Positions 1-8,014 of a stretch of DNA of 49,896 nt are shown in pieces. The stretch comes from Clostridia bacterium (GTDB taxonomy: Bacteria > Bacillota > Clostridia > Christensenellales > Borkfalkiaceae), in NCBI GenBank assembly GCA_017396365.1, contig JAFQMD010000032.1:1-49896 (forward strand), written 5' to 3'. Each line of letters starts with the position of its first letter. Position 1 is the stretch's first letter. The notes beneath the pieces were generated by a model. That model worked only from the letters and a program-made list of their open reading frames with translations. It ran no database searches and had not been told where the DNA came from. Made by a program: the position numbers and the translations under genes.

Positions 1-723
1 GGGCGCGCAGTAACCGAGGAGGAGGCTGAAAAGCTGGGCTTGGAGAACAAGCAGCTTGCAGTCGAAGAATATACCTTTGAGGATTGGCAAACGATGCCCG
101 TTGATCCCATAGACGAGGACGGATTCAGCGTGCTTCGAGAAATGGATTACTTCAGTGACGGAGATCTTCGATACACGGTCACGGAGGGCAGCTTTAAGGA
201 TGGGAAGCTTCATGGCCTCGGCACCGAATATTACGATTCCAATGTCAACGGATATCATATCTTCAAGGAAAAGAGTGGCGTGTTCAAGGACGGAGTTTTC
301 TTCTTTGGATACAATGGTGCTTTTGAGAACAGAGGTGGAAATCAATCTCTCAACTACTTTGGATATGCAGACGGACGAGATATCGATGCATACGGAGAGG
401 AAATCGTTTATGAGGGCAAGAGATATATCGGCGAGGCTGTAAACGGCGTTCCCTCTGGTATAGGTTGCTTGTTCGAGGGCGAGGATAAGATGCTTAAGGG
501 CACCTTCAAGGATGGCAAACTTCACGGTATAGGCTGTACTTATAAGCTTGTAGACGGTAAGTGGTTTCCCTTCGACTTTAAGCAGAAGGTCGTCATTAAA
601 CAGCTATTGGATGAGAACGATTATCCTAATGATAGCTGGGGGATTTTTGTCAACGGCAAATATCAGCCCGATATGACTTGGGAAAAATTCTTTGATGCAT
701 ACAGCGATGTAAAAAAGGTTTAA
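1..723 (+). CDS. MORN-repeat protein, 5' end outside the window
   Basis: The frame is open from base 1, so the start is unknown; a TTG at 40 is the first candidate start codon but has no need to be the true one. The visible part holds several MORN-like units (for example GSFKDGKLHGLG, YEGKRYIGEAVNGVPSGIG, LKGTFKDGKLHGIG), a repeat known for membrane or protein contact rather than catalysis. The residues before the TTG read TEEEAEKLG, which resembles the TEEEAE near the end of the next gene, so the missing N-terminal part may contain the same domain as that neighbour. No signal peptide can be judged. Codons here favour AAG, GAG and GGC, unlike most of the window. The specific role is unknown. 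Confidence 0.7.
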   Translation, partial: GRAVTEEEAEKLGLENKQLAVEEYTFEDWQTMPVDPIDEDGFSVLREMDYFSDGDLRYTVTEGSFKDGKLHGLGTEYYDSNVNGYHIFKEKSGVFKDGVFFFGYNGAFENRGGNQSLNYFGYADGRDIDAYGEEIVYEGKRYIGEAVNGVPSGIGCLFEGEDKMLKGTFKDGKLHGIGCTYKLVDGKWFPFDFKQKVVIKQLLDENDYPNDSWGIFVNGKYQPDMTWEKFFDAYSDVKKV

Positions 724-727
724 AGAT

Positions 728-1084
728 ATGAATGTAAAGCCGATTATTCACGTTCACTACATAAACGACGACTATAAATTATGGAATCCTCCACGTGAAG
801 CTAACTTTGAAAAGTATTTATTGGCAACTCCCGGAAGAATTTTTGAAAGCTGCGGAGGATTTGATCCGTTGGACGTGCTTTCCGTTTCTTCTGACGAGAT
901 TGTTATTAGGTTGGATGAAAAAACAAAAGCACTTCACCCCGGCGAAACTATTACTATGCACTATGAGTTGCCGGGACTGATCGCTGACGGTAGCGGATTT
1001 GAGTATTTCACCTTAACCGTCCACTGGCTTACAGAAGAGGAAGCGGAATCAGTCGTTGCCGAGCCGATGGGAAAACGAGGATAA
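728..1084 (+). CDS. Hypothetical protein, 118 aa, partner of the MORN protein
   Basis: A small soluble protein starting four bases after the MORN gene stops, so the two are almost certainly co-transcribed. I do not recognise a family. It has a predicted beta-rich central part (DVLSVSSDEIVIRLDE, then GETITMHYEL) and ends with a TEEEAE segment that echoes the N-terminal side of the upstream frame, hinting at a duplicated domain. There is no signal peptide or membrane segment. The strong hairpin just downstream ends the unit. Immunity or partner roles are common for such small MORN neighbours, but nothing in the sequence proves one here. Confidence 0.6.
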   Translation: MNVKPIIHVHYINDDYKLWNPPREANFEKYLLATPGRIFESCGGFDPLDVLSVSSDEIVIRLDEKTKALHPGETITMHYELPGLIADGSGFEYFTLTVHWLTEEEAESVVAEPMGKRG

Positions 1085-1138
1085 AATGCACCATTTCCGC
1101 TTTCGGTAGTTCATTGTATCAACGAGTGTGTTATTACA

Positions 1139-1176
1139 CACTAAAAAGAGCACCTTTCGGGGTGCTCTTTTTAGTG
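1139..1176 (+). terminator. Rho-independent terminator after the MORN unit
   Basis: A perfect 16-bp stem (1139-1154 with 1161-1176) around the loop TTTCGG. The arms are A/T-rich at the base, so the hairpin carries a T-run in its own 3' arm and could work on either strand. Confidence 0.9.
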
Positions 1177-1241
1177 GTGCGGTAAGCAGAATCAAACGTA
1201 ATTATACCGTATATAAATTTAATTTTAATTTAGAAAGATAA

Positions 1242-1270
1242 TTGCAAAATCAATCGACTGATGTTATAAT
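1242..1270 (+). promoter_or_regulatory. Sigma-A promoter for the GH78/DUF4838 operon
   Basis: TTGCAA at 1242-1247, a 17-bp spacer, and TATAAT at 1265-1270 with an extended TGT just before it. It lies about 115 bases upstream of the rhamnosidase start. The rest of the 303-base gap 1085-1387 holds the upstream terminator and no gene that I can see. Confidence 0.75.
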
Positions 1271-1387
1271 GAAAAATATAGTGTAGTTATAGGCTTGGTT
1301 TGATTATCTCAACGTTTTCTTGCGGTTAAAGACTAGTGTGTGAAAAGCAAACGACGGTATGACACGTAAAAAGGAGATAGAAGTTAA

Positions 1388-3655
1388 ATGAAAAATTATT
1401 TTCCCAATAAATTCATATCTGCGACAACAAAGTTTACGACTAAGGAAAAACACGTTCCAGCGCCGTATTTTAGAAAGAGATTTTATTTTAATAAAGGAAA
1501 AACGGCAAAAATTCGCATATGTGGTTTAGGTTTTTACGAGTTGTATATCAATGGTATTAACGTTACTAAAGGTCGTTTAGCGCCTTATATAACTAACCCC
1601 GACGAATCGCTTTATTACGACGATTACGACGTGACGAAATATCTTACGGACGGAGAAAACGTTATCGGCGTTTTGCTCGGTAACGGTATGCAAAACAATC
1701 CGTACGGCGCGTTATGGGATTTTGAAAAAGCGACTTTTAGAAGCGCGCCCAAATTTGCTATGGCGTTTTTCAAAGACGGGGAAATTTCGTTTGAGAGCGA
1801 CGAGAGTTTTATTACTAAGCCGTCGCCCATAGTATTTGACGATTTTCGCTCGGGCGAGCATTACGACGCGCGTTTAGAAATCAAAGGGTGGAACACGTTG
1901 GAAATTGACGATAGCGACTGGCAAAACGCCGTACCTGCTATTACGCCTGTCGGTAAGAAAAAGGTTGTGGAAGCAGAGCCTATTTTAGTGCACCAAGAAA
2001 TAGTTCCCGTTTCAGTAAAAAAGACTCCGTCAGGAAAGTATTTATACGATTTTGGCGTTAATTTTACTGGGGTTTGCCGTCTGAAAATAAAAGGAGAACG
2101 CGGTCAAGAAATTCGCCTTACTTACGGTGAGATAGTTTTAGACGGCGAATTAGATTTGCGCAATATTATATGTGATGGCGATGAAATTCGAGATGGGTAT
2201 AATCATTGCGATTGGTACACTTTAAAAGGCGAAGGGGTAGAAACTTATACGCCGAGATTTACCTATCACGGTTTTCAATACGTTCAAGTTCAAGGAATTA
2301 CGGAAGAGCAAGCCACGCTTGATTTGCTTACCTTTGAAGTTATGTATTCCGCAGTAAAAAAACGCGGAGATTTCGTTTGTTCTAGCGAGGTTGCAAACGC
2401 TATACAAGAGAGTACTGAGCGTTCGGATTTGTCGAATTTGTTTTATATTCCTACCGATTGTCCGCACCGCGAAAAGAACGGTTGGACGGGGGATATAGCC
2501 ATTTCCGCTGAGCAAATGCTCGTCAATTTTGCCGTCGAAAAAACGCTTGAAGATTGGCTTTTTAGCGTTCGCAACGCGCAGGATTGTAGAGGCGCTATCC
2601 CAGGTATCGTACCGACGGGCGGATGGGGTTTTGAATGGGGCGCAGGTCCAAACTGGGACGACGTTTTATTTGAGTTGCCTTACCAAACGTATCGTTATAC
2701 GGGGGATGAAAAGATAATAAAAGATAATCTCGTCGCAATGAAAAACTATCTTCGTTATATGGAAACGAAGAAAAACGAAGACGGTTTGTTTAACTACGGC
2801 TTAGGCGATTGGGCGCAACCCAAAAGCCATTTTCAATTTACGACTCCTACCGAAATTACCGATTCAATCAAATGCGTGGATATGTGCGACAAAGCGACTA
2901 AAATGGCTCGTCTTGTTGGGGATAAAGAAATGGAAGAATACGCCCAAAGACTAGCAAAAGAAATCCGCGATTCTATTAAGAAAAAGTATATAAAAGACGG
3001 CAAGATGACTATTACCGAGCAAACGGCGCTATCCTGTATGTTATACTATGAAATTTCTAAGGAAAACGAAGAAACTTTAAGAGCGCAACTTTTAGAGCGA
3101 ATTGCCCAAGACGGCGAAGTTTTTACGACCGGCGTGCTTGGCGCAAGAGTGCTTTTTAGAGTTTTGTCGGATATGGGACAGGGCAATTTGGCGTATAAAC
3201 TTATTACGCAAAATCGCTATCCTTCTTACGGATATAACGTAAATCGTGGCGCAAGAACGCTCGTAGAACAGTTTTATCCTTTGGGTAAAAGGGGTTGGGA
3301 GAGAGAAGACGGAAAAAATCACGATTCTTTAAATCATCATTTCTGGGGAGACGTAAGCGCATGGTTTATTTTACACGTTGCGGGAATACGAATTAACTCG
3401 GATTTCTATCATCCCGACAGAGTTGAAATTGCTCCTGATTTTATCGGCGAATTAACTTTTGCGCAAGGCAAAATCGAGCATAGAAAAGGGGAGATTTTCT
3501 CGCGTTGGGAAAAAGACGGCGGTATGGTTAAGATTATCGTCGATATACCTAAGGGCGTAGAAGGGGTTTTGCGTTTACCTACGGGTTACGATTGCGATAA
3601 TAAAACGATTTGCTCTGGGCGACAAGAAATAATCGTTACGAAAAAAGAAAAATAA
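1388..3655 (+). CDS. GH78 alpha-L-rhamnosidase, cytoplasmic
   Basis: Inverting hydrolase that releases terminal alpha-L-rhamnose from glycosides or pectic oligosaccharides. The N-terminal part has the typical beta domain (ICGLGFYELYINGINV, then ENVIGVLLGNGMQNN, around residues 50-110). The (alpha/alpha)6 catalytic part carries the GH78 signature DCPHREKNGWTGD with D357, E362 and D369 at the positions of the known substrate-binding and general-acid residues. A C-terminal beta region follows the WGDVSAWF motif. At 755 residues it is on the short side for the family, which often has extra domains. There is no signal peptide, so the substrate must be imported first. The start has AAGGAG 11 bases upstream. 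It heads an operon with the DUF4838 gene 45 bases downstream; no transporter or regulator is adjacent. Confidence 0.92.
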   Translation: MKNYFPNKFISATTKFTTKEKHVPAPYFRKRFYFNKGKTAKIRICGLGFYELYINGINVTKGRLAPYITNPDESLYYDDYDVTKYLTDGENVIGVLLGNGMQNNPYGALWDFEKATFRSAPKFAMAFFKDGEISFESDESFITKPSPIVFDDFRSGEHYDARLEIKGWNTLEIDDSDWQNAVPAITPVGKKKVVEAEPILVHQEIVPVSVKKTPSGKYLYDFGVNFTGVCRLKIKGERGQEIRLTYGEIVLDGELDLRNIICDGDEIRDGYNHCDWYTLKGEGVETYTPRFTYHGFQYVQVQGITEEQATLDLLTFEVMYSAVKKRGDFVCSSEVANAIQESTERSDLSNLFYIPTDCPHREKNGWTGDIAISAEQMLVNFAVEKTLEDWLFSVRNAQDCRGAIPGIVPTGGWGFEWGAGPNWDDVLFELPYQTYRYTGDEKIIKDNLVAMKNYLRYMETKKNEDGLFNYGLGDWAQPKSHFQFTTPTEITDSIKCVDMCDKATKMARLVGDKEMEEYAQRLAKEIRDSIKKKYIKDGKMTITEQTALSCMLYYEISKENEETLRAQLLERIAQDGEVFTTGVLGARVLFRVLSDMGQGNLAYKLITQNRYPSYGYNVNRGARTLVEQFYPLGKRGWEREDGKNHDSLNHHFWGDVSAWFILHVAGIRINSDFYHPDRVEIAPDFIGELTFAQGKIEHRKGEIFSRWEKDGGMVKIIVDIPKGVEGVLRLPTGYDCDNKTICSGRQEIIVTKKEK

Positions 3656-3700
3656 CGGTCGCTGTAAAATATTTGATTGTAGCGTATTAGGAGAGACCAA

Positions 3701-5878
3701 ATGAAAATAGACAATAATAATTTTTCAGAATACGGAATTGTTACGGACGGAACGCCGTCCGTCGAGTTTGCCAAAGAAGAATTGCAAAACTTTATGGAAA
3801 AATCGTGTGGGTTTAGTATTAAATCTTATAACGGACAACCCCGCTATATTTCGCTTGGCGAAAACGAATTTTCAAAGAAGATAATTGCCGAATACGACTT
3901 GTCCGACTTAAACGGCGACGGTTTTTATATAATTTGTAAAGACGAGAACGTTTACGTTTTCGGCGCGAGTAAAAAAAGCGTTATATTCGGCGTTTACGAA
4001 CTTTTAGAAAGATATCTCGGCGTTCGTTTTATTTCTGAGGACTGTTGTCATACACCGCCAAACGACTGCTTAGAAATTACTGACGATGAATTAAAACGCG
4101 TACCTATTTCCGAACAACGACTATACCTTTCTTATCCGGCGAGTGAAAATAGGTTAACCAGTCTCCGCTATAGGTTTTCGGCGGATTTTACCCCCGATTG
4201 TAGCGATCTTGGCATTAAAAACAAGTGGTTTACAAAAATTCCCACGTCGCACAATTCTAACTGTTTCGTACCTTATGAAAAATATAAAGATTCTCACCCT
4301 GAATTTTTTAACGTTCATTGTTATAACCTTTTCCGCACGCTCACCGTTGTAGAACTTTGTTACAGTAACGGTTTAACCGACGACGGAGAGTGGGACGAGG
4401 GTAAGCAAACTTCGGTGCTTTCCGTCGCTACGGATTCAATGATGCGTTTTATGGAAGAAGATCCGTCTGCGGAATATTTTATGTTCGGTAGGGCGGATAA
4501 CGAAGATTGCCGTTGTAAATGCGAAAGGTGCGAAAGGGCAAGGGCAAAGTATGGCGACGCAGGTATTATGATTGTGTTTATGAACGCGATTGCAAAAAAA
4601 CTCCGTCAAAGATTTGCTCAAAAAGGCAAGGTTTTTGATAAAAAGTTGGTAACTTTTGCCTATCTTTCTACCGTTGAACCGCCTGTAAAAGACGGAAAAC
4701 CTATATGTAAACAAGTCGTTCCCGACGAGTCTTTATATATTCGTTACGCGCCTATTTTGGCGGATTACTCTCGCGGTATGCAAGATGAAAAGCAAAAAGA
4801 GGAGATAAAAAGGCAAATTGCAGGTTGGTCGGCTCTTACTAAAAACATTATGATTTGGGATTATAACGTAAACTATAACGATTATTTATGGTATTTACCA
4901 AATCTTTCTTACTTAAAGCAAAATATGCTAACGTATAAGCAAATGGGCGCTCGTTATATTATGAAACAGGGCGCAAACAACGTCAGTCCCATTTGGCACG
5001 ACGACCTTCACGCCTACGTTTGCTCAAAACTGTTTTGGGATACCGACGCAGACGTTGATAAACTCGTTAAAGAGTACGTTTCGTTGTATTTTGGAGCAGG
5101 CGCAGAAAAGGTTCAGTCGTATTTAGACGAAATGGAAAATCTTTACGGCGAACTCGCTAAAAAGGGTATGCAGATAGAAATTACCACGCAAAGTGGCTTT
5201 CAACCGTATTTTTCTGCGGAATTTTATCCGCTTGAAATTTTAGAGCGTCAAATAAAAACTTTAGAAGAGGGTATTTGCGCCGTTGAGAAAACGAATTTGG
5301 CTAAGGCTGAAAAAGACCTTTATATAAAGCGTATAAAATCGGTGCTTATCACACCGCTTCGTATGATCGTTCGCAATGCGGAGAGTTATTTTGGCGAAAT
5401 TAACGTCGATTTAGAAGAAAAGTTGTGGCGCATAGCGGACGATATAGGTTTAAAGATGTCGGGCGAACTCGTGCCTATGTTTATGGAACTTGCAAACGAC
5501 GGCGAAACGACTTATAAAATTATTACGGGGCAAAATCAAACGGACGACGAAAAGAGAGCGGTTGTTCTTTTACAAAATTACGTTTTTGAAAAGACTGGGG
5601 CAACTCTTCCGATTTGTACGGAAAACGCCGTTTACCCAGGTCATTTTGAACACGCGATTATGGTCGGTAAAAATTTGATAACGAACGAGTTTTATAAGCA
5701 AGGGTTAGACCTTTCTAACTGTTCGTATTATATCGAGTCGCAGGGTTGGTGTGTGTTTATCGACTCCGAGTCTGACGTCGAAGGCGCTGTAAGAGCGTTT
5801 ATTGATTTGTGTTTAAGACGTGGTGATGGTAAGCGCTCTTTAGAAATTAAAGCGTGTAAGCGCGTTGGAAAACGCTAA
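3701..5878 (+). CDS. DUF4838 protein, glycoside-hydrolase-like
   Basis: The first ~130 residues resemble the small alpha/beta domain that precedes GH67 and GH20 catalytic barrels (VEFAKEELQNFMEKSCG, then VIFGVYELLERYLGVRFI). The middle, roughly 200-480, matches my memory of DUF4838: SVATDSMMRF, a cysteine cluster CRCKCERCERAR, then WDYNVNYNDYLWYLPNL and ARYIMKQG. These proteins usually sit in glycan-degradation loci and are thought to be carbohydrate-active, though the activity is unproven. A last segment (about 600-725) resembles a second copy of the alpha/beta domain. There is no signal peptide. AGGAGA lies just before the start, 45 bases after the GH78 gene, so it probably acts on the same rhamnose-containing substrate. 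Confidence 0.8.
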   Translation: MKIDNNNFSEYGIVTDGTPSVEFAKEELQNFMEKSCGFSIKSYNGQPRYISLGENEFSKKIIAEYDLSDLNGDGFYIICKDENVYVFGASKKSVIFGVYELLERYLGVRFISEDCCHTPPNDCLEITDDELKRVPISEQRLYLSYPASENRLTSLRYRFSADFTPDCSDLGIKNKWFTKIPTSHNSNCFVPYEKYKDSHPEFFNVHCYNLFRTLTVVELCYSNGLTDDGEWDEGKQTSVLSVATDSMMRFMEEDPSAEYFMFGRADNEDCRCKCERCERARAKYGDAGIMIVFMNAIAKKLRQRFAQKGKVFDKKLVTFAYLSTVEPPVKDGKPICKQVVPDESLYIRYAPILADYSRGMQDEKQKEEIKRQIAGWSALTKNIMIWDYNVNYNDYLWYLPNLSYLKQNMLTYKQMGARYIMKQGANNVSPIWHDDLHAYVCSKLFWDTDADVDKLVKEYVSLYFGAGAEKVQSYLDEMENLYGELAKKGMQIEITTQSGFQPYFSAEFYPLEILERQIKTLEEGICAVEKTNLAKAEKDLYIKRIKSVLITPLRMIVRNAESYFGEINVDLEEKLWRIADDIGLKMSGELVPMFMELANDGETTYKIITGQNQTDDEKRAVVLLQNYVFEKTGATLPICTENAVYPGHFEHAIMVGKNLITNEFYKQGLDLSNCSYYIESQGWCVFIDSESDVEGAVRAFIDLCLRRGDGKRSLEIKACKRVGKR

Positions 5879-5921
5879 AACGAAAAAGTGATTACAAAAG
5901 AAAAAATTTAAATAAGTAACC

Positions 5922-5969
5922 AAACGGGCGAGTTGATTTTCTTTAAATGAAAAGCAACTCGCCCGTTTT
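5922..5969. terminator. Bidirectional terminator between convergent genes
   Basis: A perfect 14-bp stem (AAACGGGCGAGTTG at 5922-5935 with its complement at 5955-5968) around a 19-base A/T-rich loop, followed by TTTTAAA. It ends the GH78/DUF4838 operon and could also stop the opposing minus-strand operon. Confidence 0.88.
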
Positions 5970-6032
5970 AAACTGTATTTTAGATTTACGATTTGGTTAA
6001 TCTTGTCGTTGTAAATTTTGCAATATAAACTG

Positions 6033-6057
6033 ATAATCGACTTATACGGCGACTTAT
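6033..6057. repeat. Copy 1 of the TAATCGACTTATA dispersed repeat
   Basis: Intergenic. ATAATCGACTTATA is followed after GCGG-like spacing by a second CGACTTAT half, giving a period of 12. See also 7307, 15988 and 17264. It sits at the 3' end of the minus-strand operon. Confidence 0.7.
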
Positions 6058-6072
6058 TTGCTTAAAATGTCG

Positions 6073-6756
6073 TTAAATTTTAAATTTATCTCCGTAAAAT
6101 AGATTAGAAGTTTCTTTTAAACTGTCTTTTGCTCCTTGAGAAAGCGGAGTGGACGCTTGTCTATAATCGTGATGAAAAGTAAACTCGTCGATATCGGTTT
6201 TGAGAGTTTTAACTCTTTTTGATTGAACTTCGTAAAGATCTTGTAAATATTCTTTTTGTTTTCCGCCTGCAAAAGACGAATACGTAAGAAGTTCAGCGTA
6301 GTGGCTAAGGCAAAAACCGTGAGTTTTTAAAAGTCTATCTTTAAAACTCGCAACGTTTTGGTAAACTTGGGCAACGGTTTTATAATATCGTATCATATGT
6401 TCGTCAAGATATTTACAAACTACGCACGTTTTGTTTAAATTTAAAATTGCCTCGCCTTGTTTTTTTGCTTCCTTTGCGTTTTTTGGTTGTTTAATTTCTT
6501 TAAGTACGGTGTTAAGTCGGGTTGAGATTTGTAACGCTAAGCCGAGTTTCGAGCGTGATGAGAAAAGCAAAGAGTAGTGATGGTCGCAAAATCCAAGTTT
6601 ATTTACTTCGGCTCTCGTGTTGTCTTCCATAACGCCTTCGCCAAGATAAGATTCGGTAAGACGTCCGTCAACGGTTGCCTTTATTCTACAAAGCGGACAG
6701 TCGCAAGACTCGGTAAAGTTTTCGTCTATTAGCATAGTGCCTATATGGTAATTCAT
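6073..6756 (-). CDS. DUF6062 family protein, paired Cys/His motifs
   Basis: A 227-residue soluble protein with two similar halves. Each has a CxxC-type pair and a later FC-x-x-HY/HH pair: CPLC (about residue 20) with GFCDHHY, and CVVC with GFCLSHY. This arrangement matches DUF6062, a clostridial family of unknown function; zinc or iron-sulfur binding is plausible from the cysteines but unproven. The start has AAGGAG seven bases upstream. It is the last gene of the long minus-strand operon, 21 bases after trmL. I see no membrane segment or signal peptide. Confidence 0.8.
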   Translation of the reverse strand: MNYHIGTMLIDENFTESCDCPLCRIKATVDGRLTESYLGEGVMEDNTRAEVNKLGFCDHHYSLLFSSRSKLGLALQISTRLNTVLKEIKQPKNAKEAKKQGEAILNLNKTCVVCKYLDEHMIRYYKTVAQVYQNVASFKDRLLKTHGFCLSHYAELLTYSSFAGGKQKEYLQDLYEVQSKRVKTLKTDIDEFTFHHDYRQASTPLSQGAKDSLKETSNLFYGDKFKI

Positions 6757-6777
6757 ATTTTGCTCCTTGTAAATCCT

Positions 6778-7272
6778 TTAATCTTTTCTACCCGTTAAAT
6801 GACCTTCGCCGTTAAGCCCGTCAAAGCCCGTTTGTCTAAGCGCTTCGTAAAGGGTTAGGGCAACTGAGTTTGAAAGGTTTAAACTTCTCAAATTTTGCCA
6901 CATGGGAATTCTTAAAGTGTAATCGTAATGCTTTTCAAGCAAAGGCTCTGGAAGCCCGTGCGACTCCTTGCCAAAAATTAAAAAGTCACCGTCTTTAAAC
7001 TTGGCGTCCGAATAAACTTTTGCGCCTTTGGTTGACATAAAATAGAAGTTCGTTCCGTCGTAATACTTATCTAAAAGTTCTTGAAAACTGTCGTAATATC
7101 TAACGTCTAAAAATTGCCAGTAATCAAGCCCCGCCCTTTTAAGCGTTCTATCCGAAATTTCAAAACCGAGCGGTCTTACAAGGTGTAAAACCGAATGCGT
7201 CGCCGCGCACGTCCTTGAAATGTTGCCCGTATTTTGTGGAATTTCCGGTTCAACCAAAACGATATTAAACAT
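6778..7272 (-). CDS. trmL: tRNA (cytidine/uridine-34 2'-O)-methyltransferase
   Basis: SPOUT-family enzyme (TrmL/CspR/YibK type) that methylates the 2'-OH of the wobble base of some leucine tRNAs using S-adenosylmethionine. The N-terminus has EPEIPQNTGNISRTC, the middle has FGKESHGLP, and the C-terminus has the SAM-knot signature RSLNLSNSVALTLYEALRQ. At 164 residues it has full family length. AGGAGA stands nine bases before the ATG. It lies in a translation-related minus-strand operon with dusB. The 61-base gap upstream contains copy 2 of the TAATCGACTTATA repeat. Confidence 0.93.
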   Translation of the reverse strand: MFNIVLVEPEIPQNTGNISRTCAATHSVLHLVRPLGFEISDRTLKRAGLDYWQFLDVRYYDSFQELLDKYYDGTNFYFMSTKGAKVYSDAKFKDGDFLIFGKESHGLPEPLLEKHYDYTLRIPMWQNLRSLNLSNSVALTLYEALRQTGFDGLNGEGHLTGRKD

Positions 7273-7306
7273 CTTTTGTATTCTCCTAAAATATGAAAAT
7301 TTTGTC

Positions 7307-7327
7307 GATAATCGACTTATATAGCCG
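7307..7327. repeat. Copy 2 of the TAATCGACTTATA dispersed repeat
   Basis: GATAATCGACTTATATAGCCG lies in the short gap between the nitrilase-like gene and trmL, and is an exact 13-base match to the other three intergenic copies. Confidence 0.7.
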
Positions 7328-7333
7328 TTTTTG

Positions 7334-7990
7334 TTACTTAAAAAGCCGAGTTTTTGTCGTTTTTAAAGTAAATTCAAAGTTGGGTAAAACTTCGTAAATT
7401 TGACTTTCTTCTAAAAGAAAACCGTTTGCGTTTGAAACTAAACATCCACCGTCGAAAGTCAAGACGATAGGCACGCCGAGTAAAAAAGAATAGGCTCGGA
7501 TTAGTATCGAGTTTATTTCTTTTTTTGTAAAATTCGTAAGACAAATTATAATTTCGCTACCGCATATTGCAAGCGACTTGAAAAGATTAAAGCAGTACAA
7601 GTCGTCTTGCACGGCAACGCCTATTTTGCCAACGTCTAAATCGTATAATTTACAAGTGCTACTCGGTAAAAAATCGCAGTTGTCAATTACAGCCGTCGCG
7701 TCGCTAATGCCGAGTAGTTTACCGTTTTCAAAAACGCCTGCCGACCTTTTTTGCGTTCCGTAATTGTCTGTTTCAAAAGCCGAAACGATAGGTTTTTTGT
7801 ATTTGTTCGACAAGTTGCACAGTTGTTTAAGCGTCGTTGATTGTCCGTTTAGTTCCTTGCTATATTTTACTTTTTCACAGCCGTTAAAGCCGTTTACCAA
7901 AAGGTCAAATTCTCCGTTTAGGTCATCACGTTTTGGAAAGGCGTTTTTAAAATCAACTTTAATTTTCAATGAAAAATCCCCTTTTTTCAT
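7334..7990 (-). CDS. Nitrilase-fold protein lacking the catalytic cysteine
   Basis: The order of segments follows the carbon-nitrogen hydrolase fold: KQLCNLSNKYKKPIVSAFET, GVFENGKLLG, VGKIGVAVQDDLYCFNLFKSLAICGSEIIICLTN, then VPIVLTFDGG. Active members have a Cys in GVxICxD and a Lys before it. Here the Cys position reads GVAVQDD (Gln) and no RKxHL-like Lys segment is present, so this is probably a non-catalytic relative. At 218 residues it is shorter than usual (about 260-300). The ATG at 7990 has no Shine-Dalgarno and lies in a hairpin loop; a TTG at 7969 follows AAAGGGGA and is an alternative start. It sits between dusB and trmL in the operon. Confidence 0.6.
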   Translation of the reverse strand: MKKGDFSLKIKVDFKNAFPKRDDLNGEFDLLVNGFNGCEKVKYSKELNGQSTTLKQLCNLSNKYKKPIVSAFETDNYGTQKRSAGVFENGKLLGISDATAVIDNCDFLPSSTCKLYDLDVGKIGVAVQDDLYCFNLFKSLAICGSEIIICLTNFTKKEINSILIRAYSFLLGVPIVLTFDGGCLVSNANGFLLEESQIYEVLPNFEFTLKTTKTRLFK

Positions 7991-8012
7991 AATATTTGAA
8001 AGGGTGATTTTT
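7973..8012 (-). promoter_or_regulatory. Hairpin over the dusB end and the next start codon
   Basis: On the minus strand, AAAAATCACCCTTT pairs with AAAGGGGATTTTT with one bulge, and the annotated ATG of the nitrilase-like gene falls in the loop. It could end dusB transcripts or limit translation of the next gene. Confidence 0.4.
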
Positions 8013-8014
8013 TG

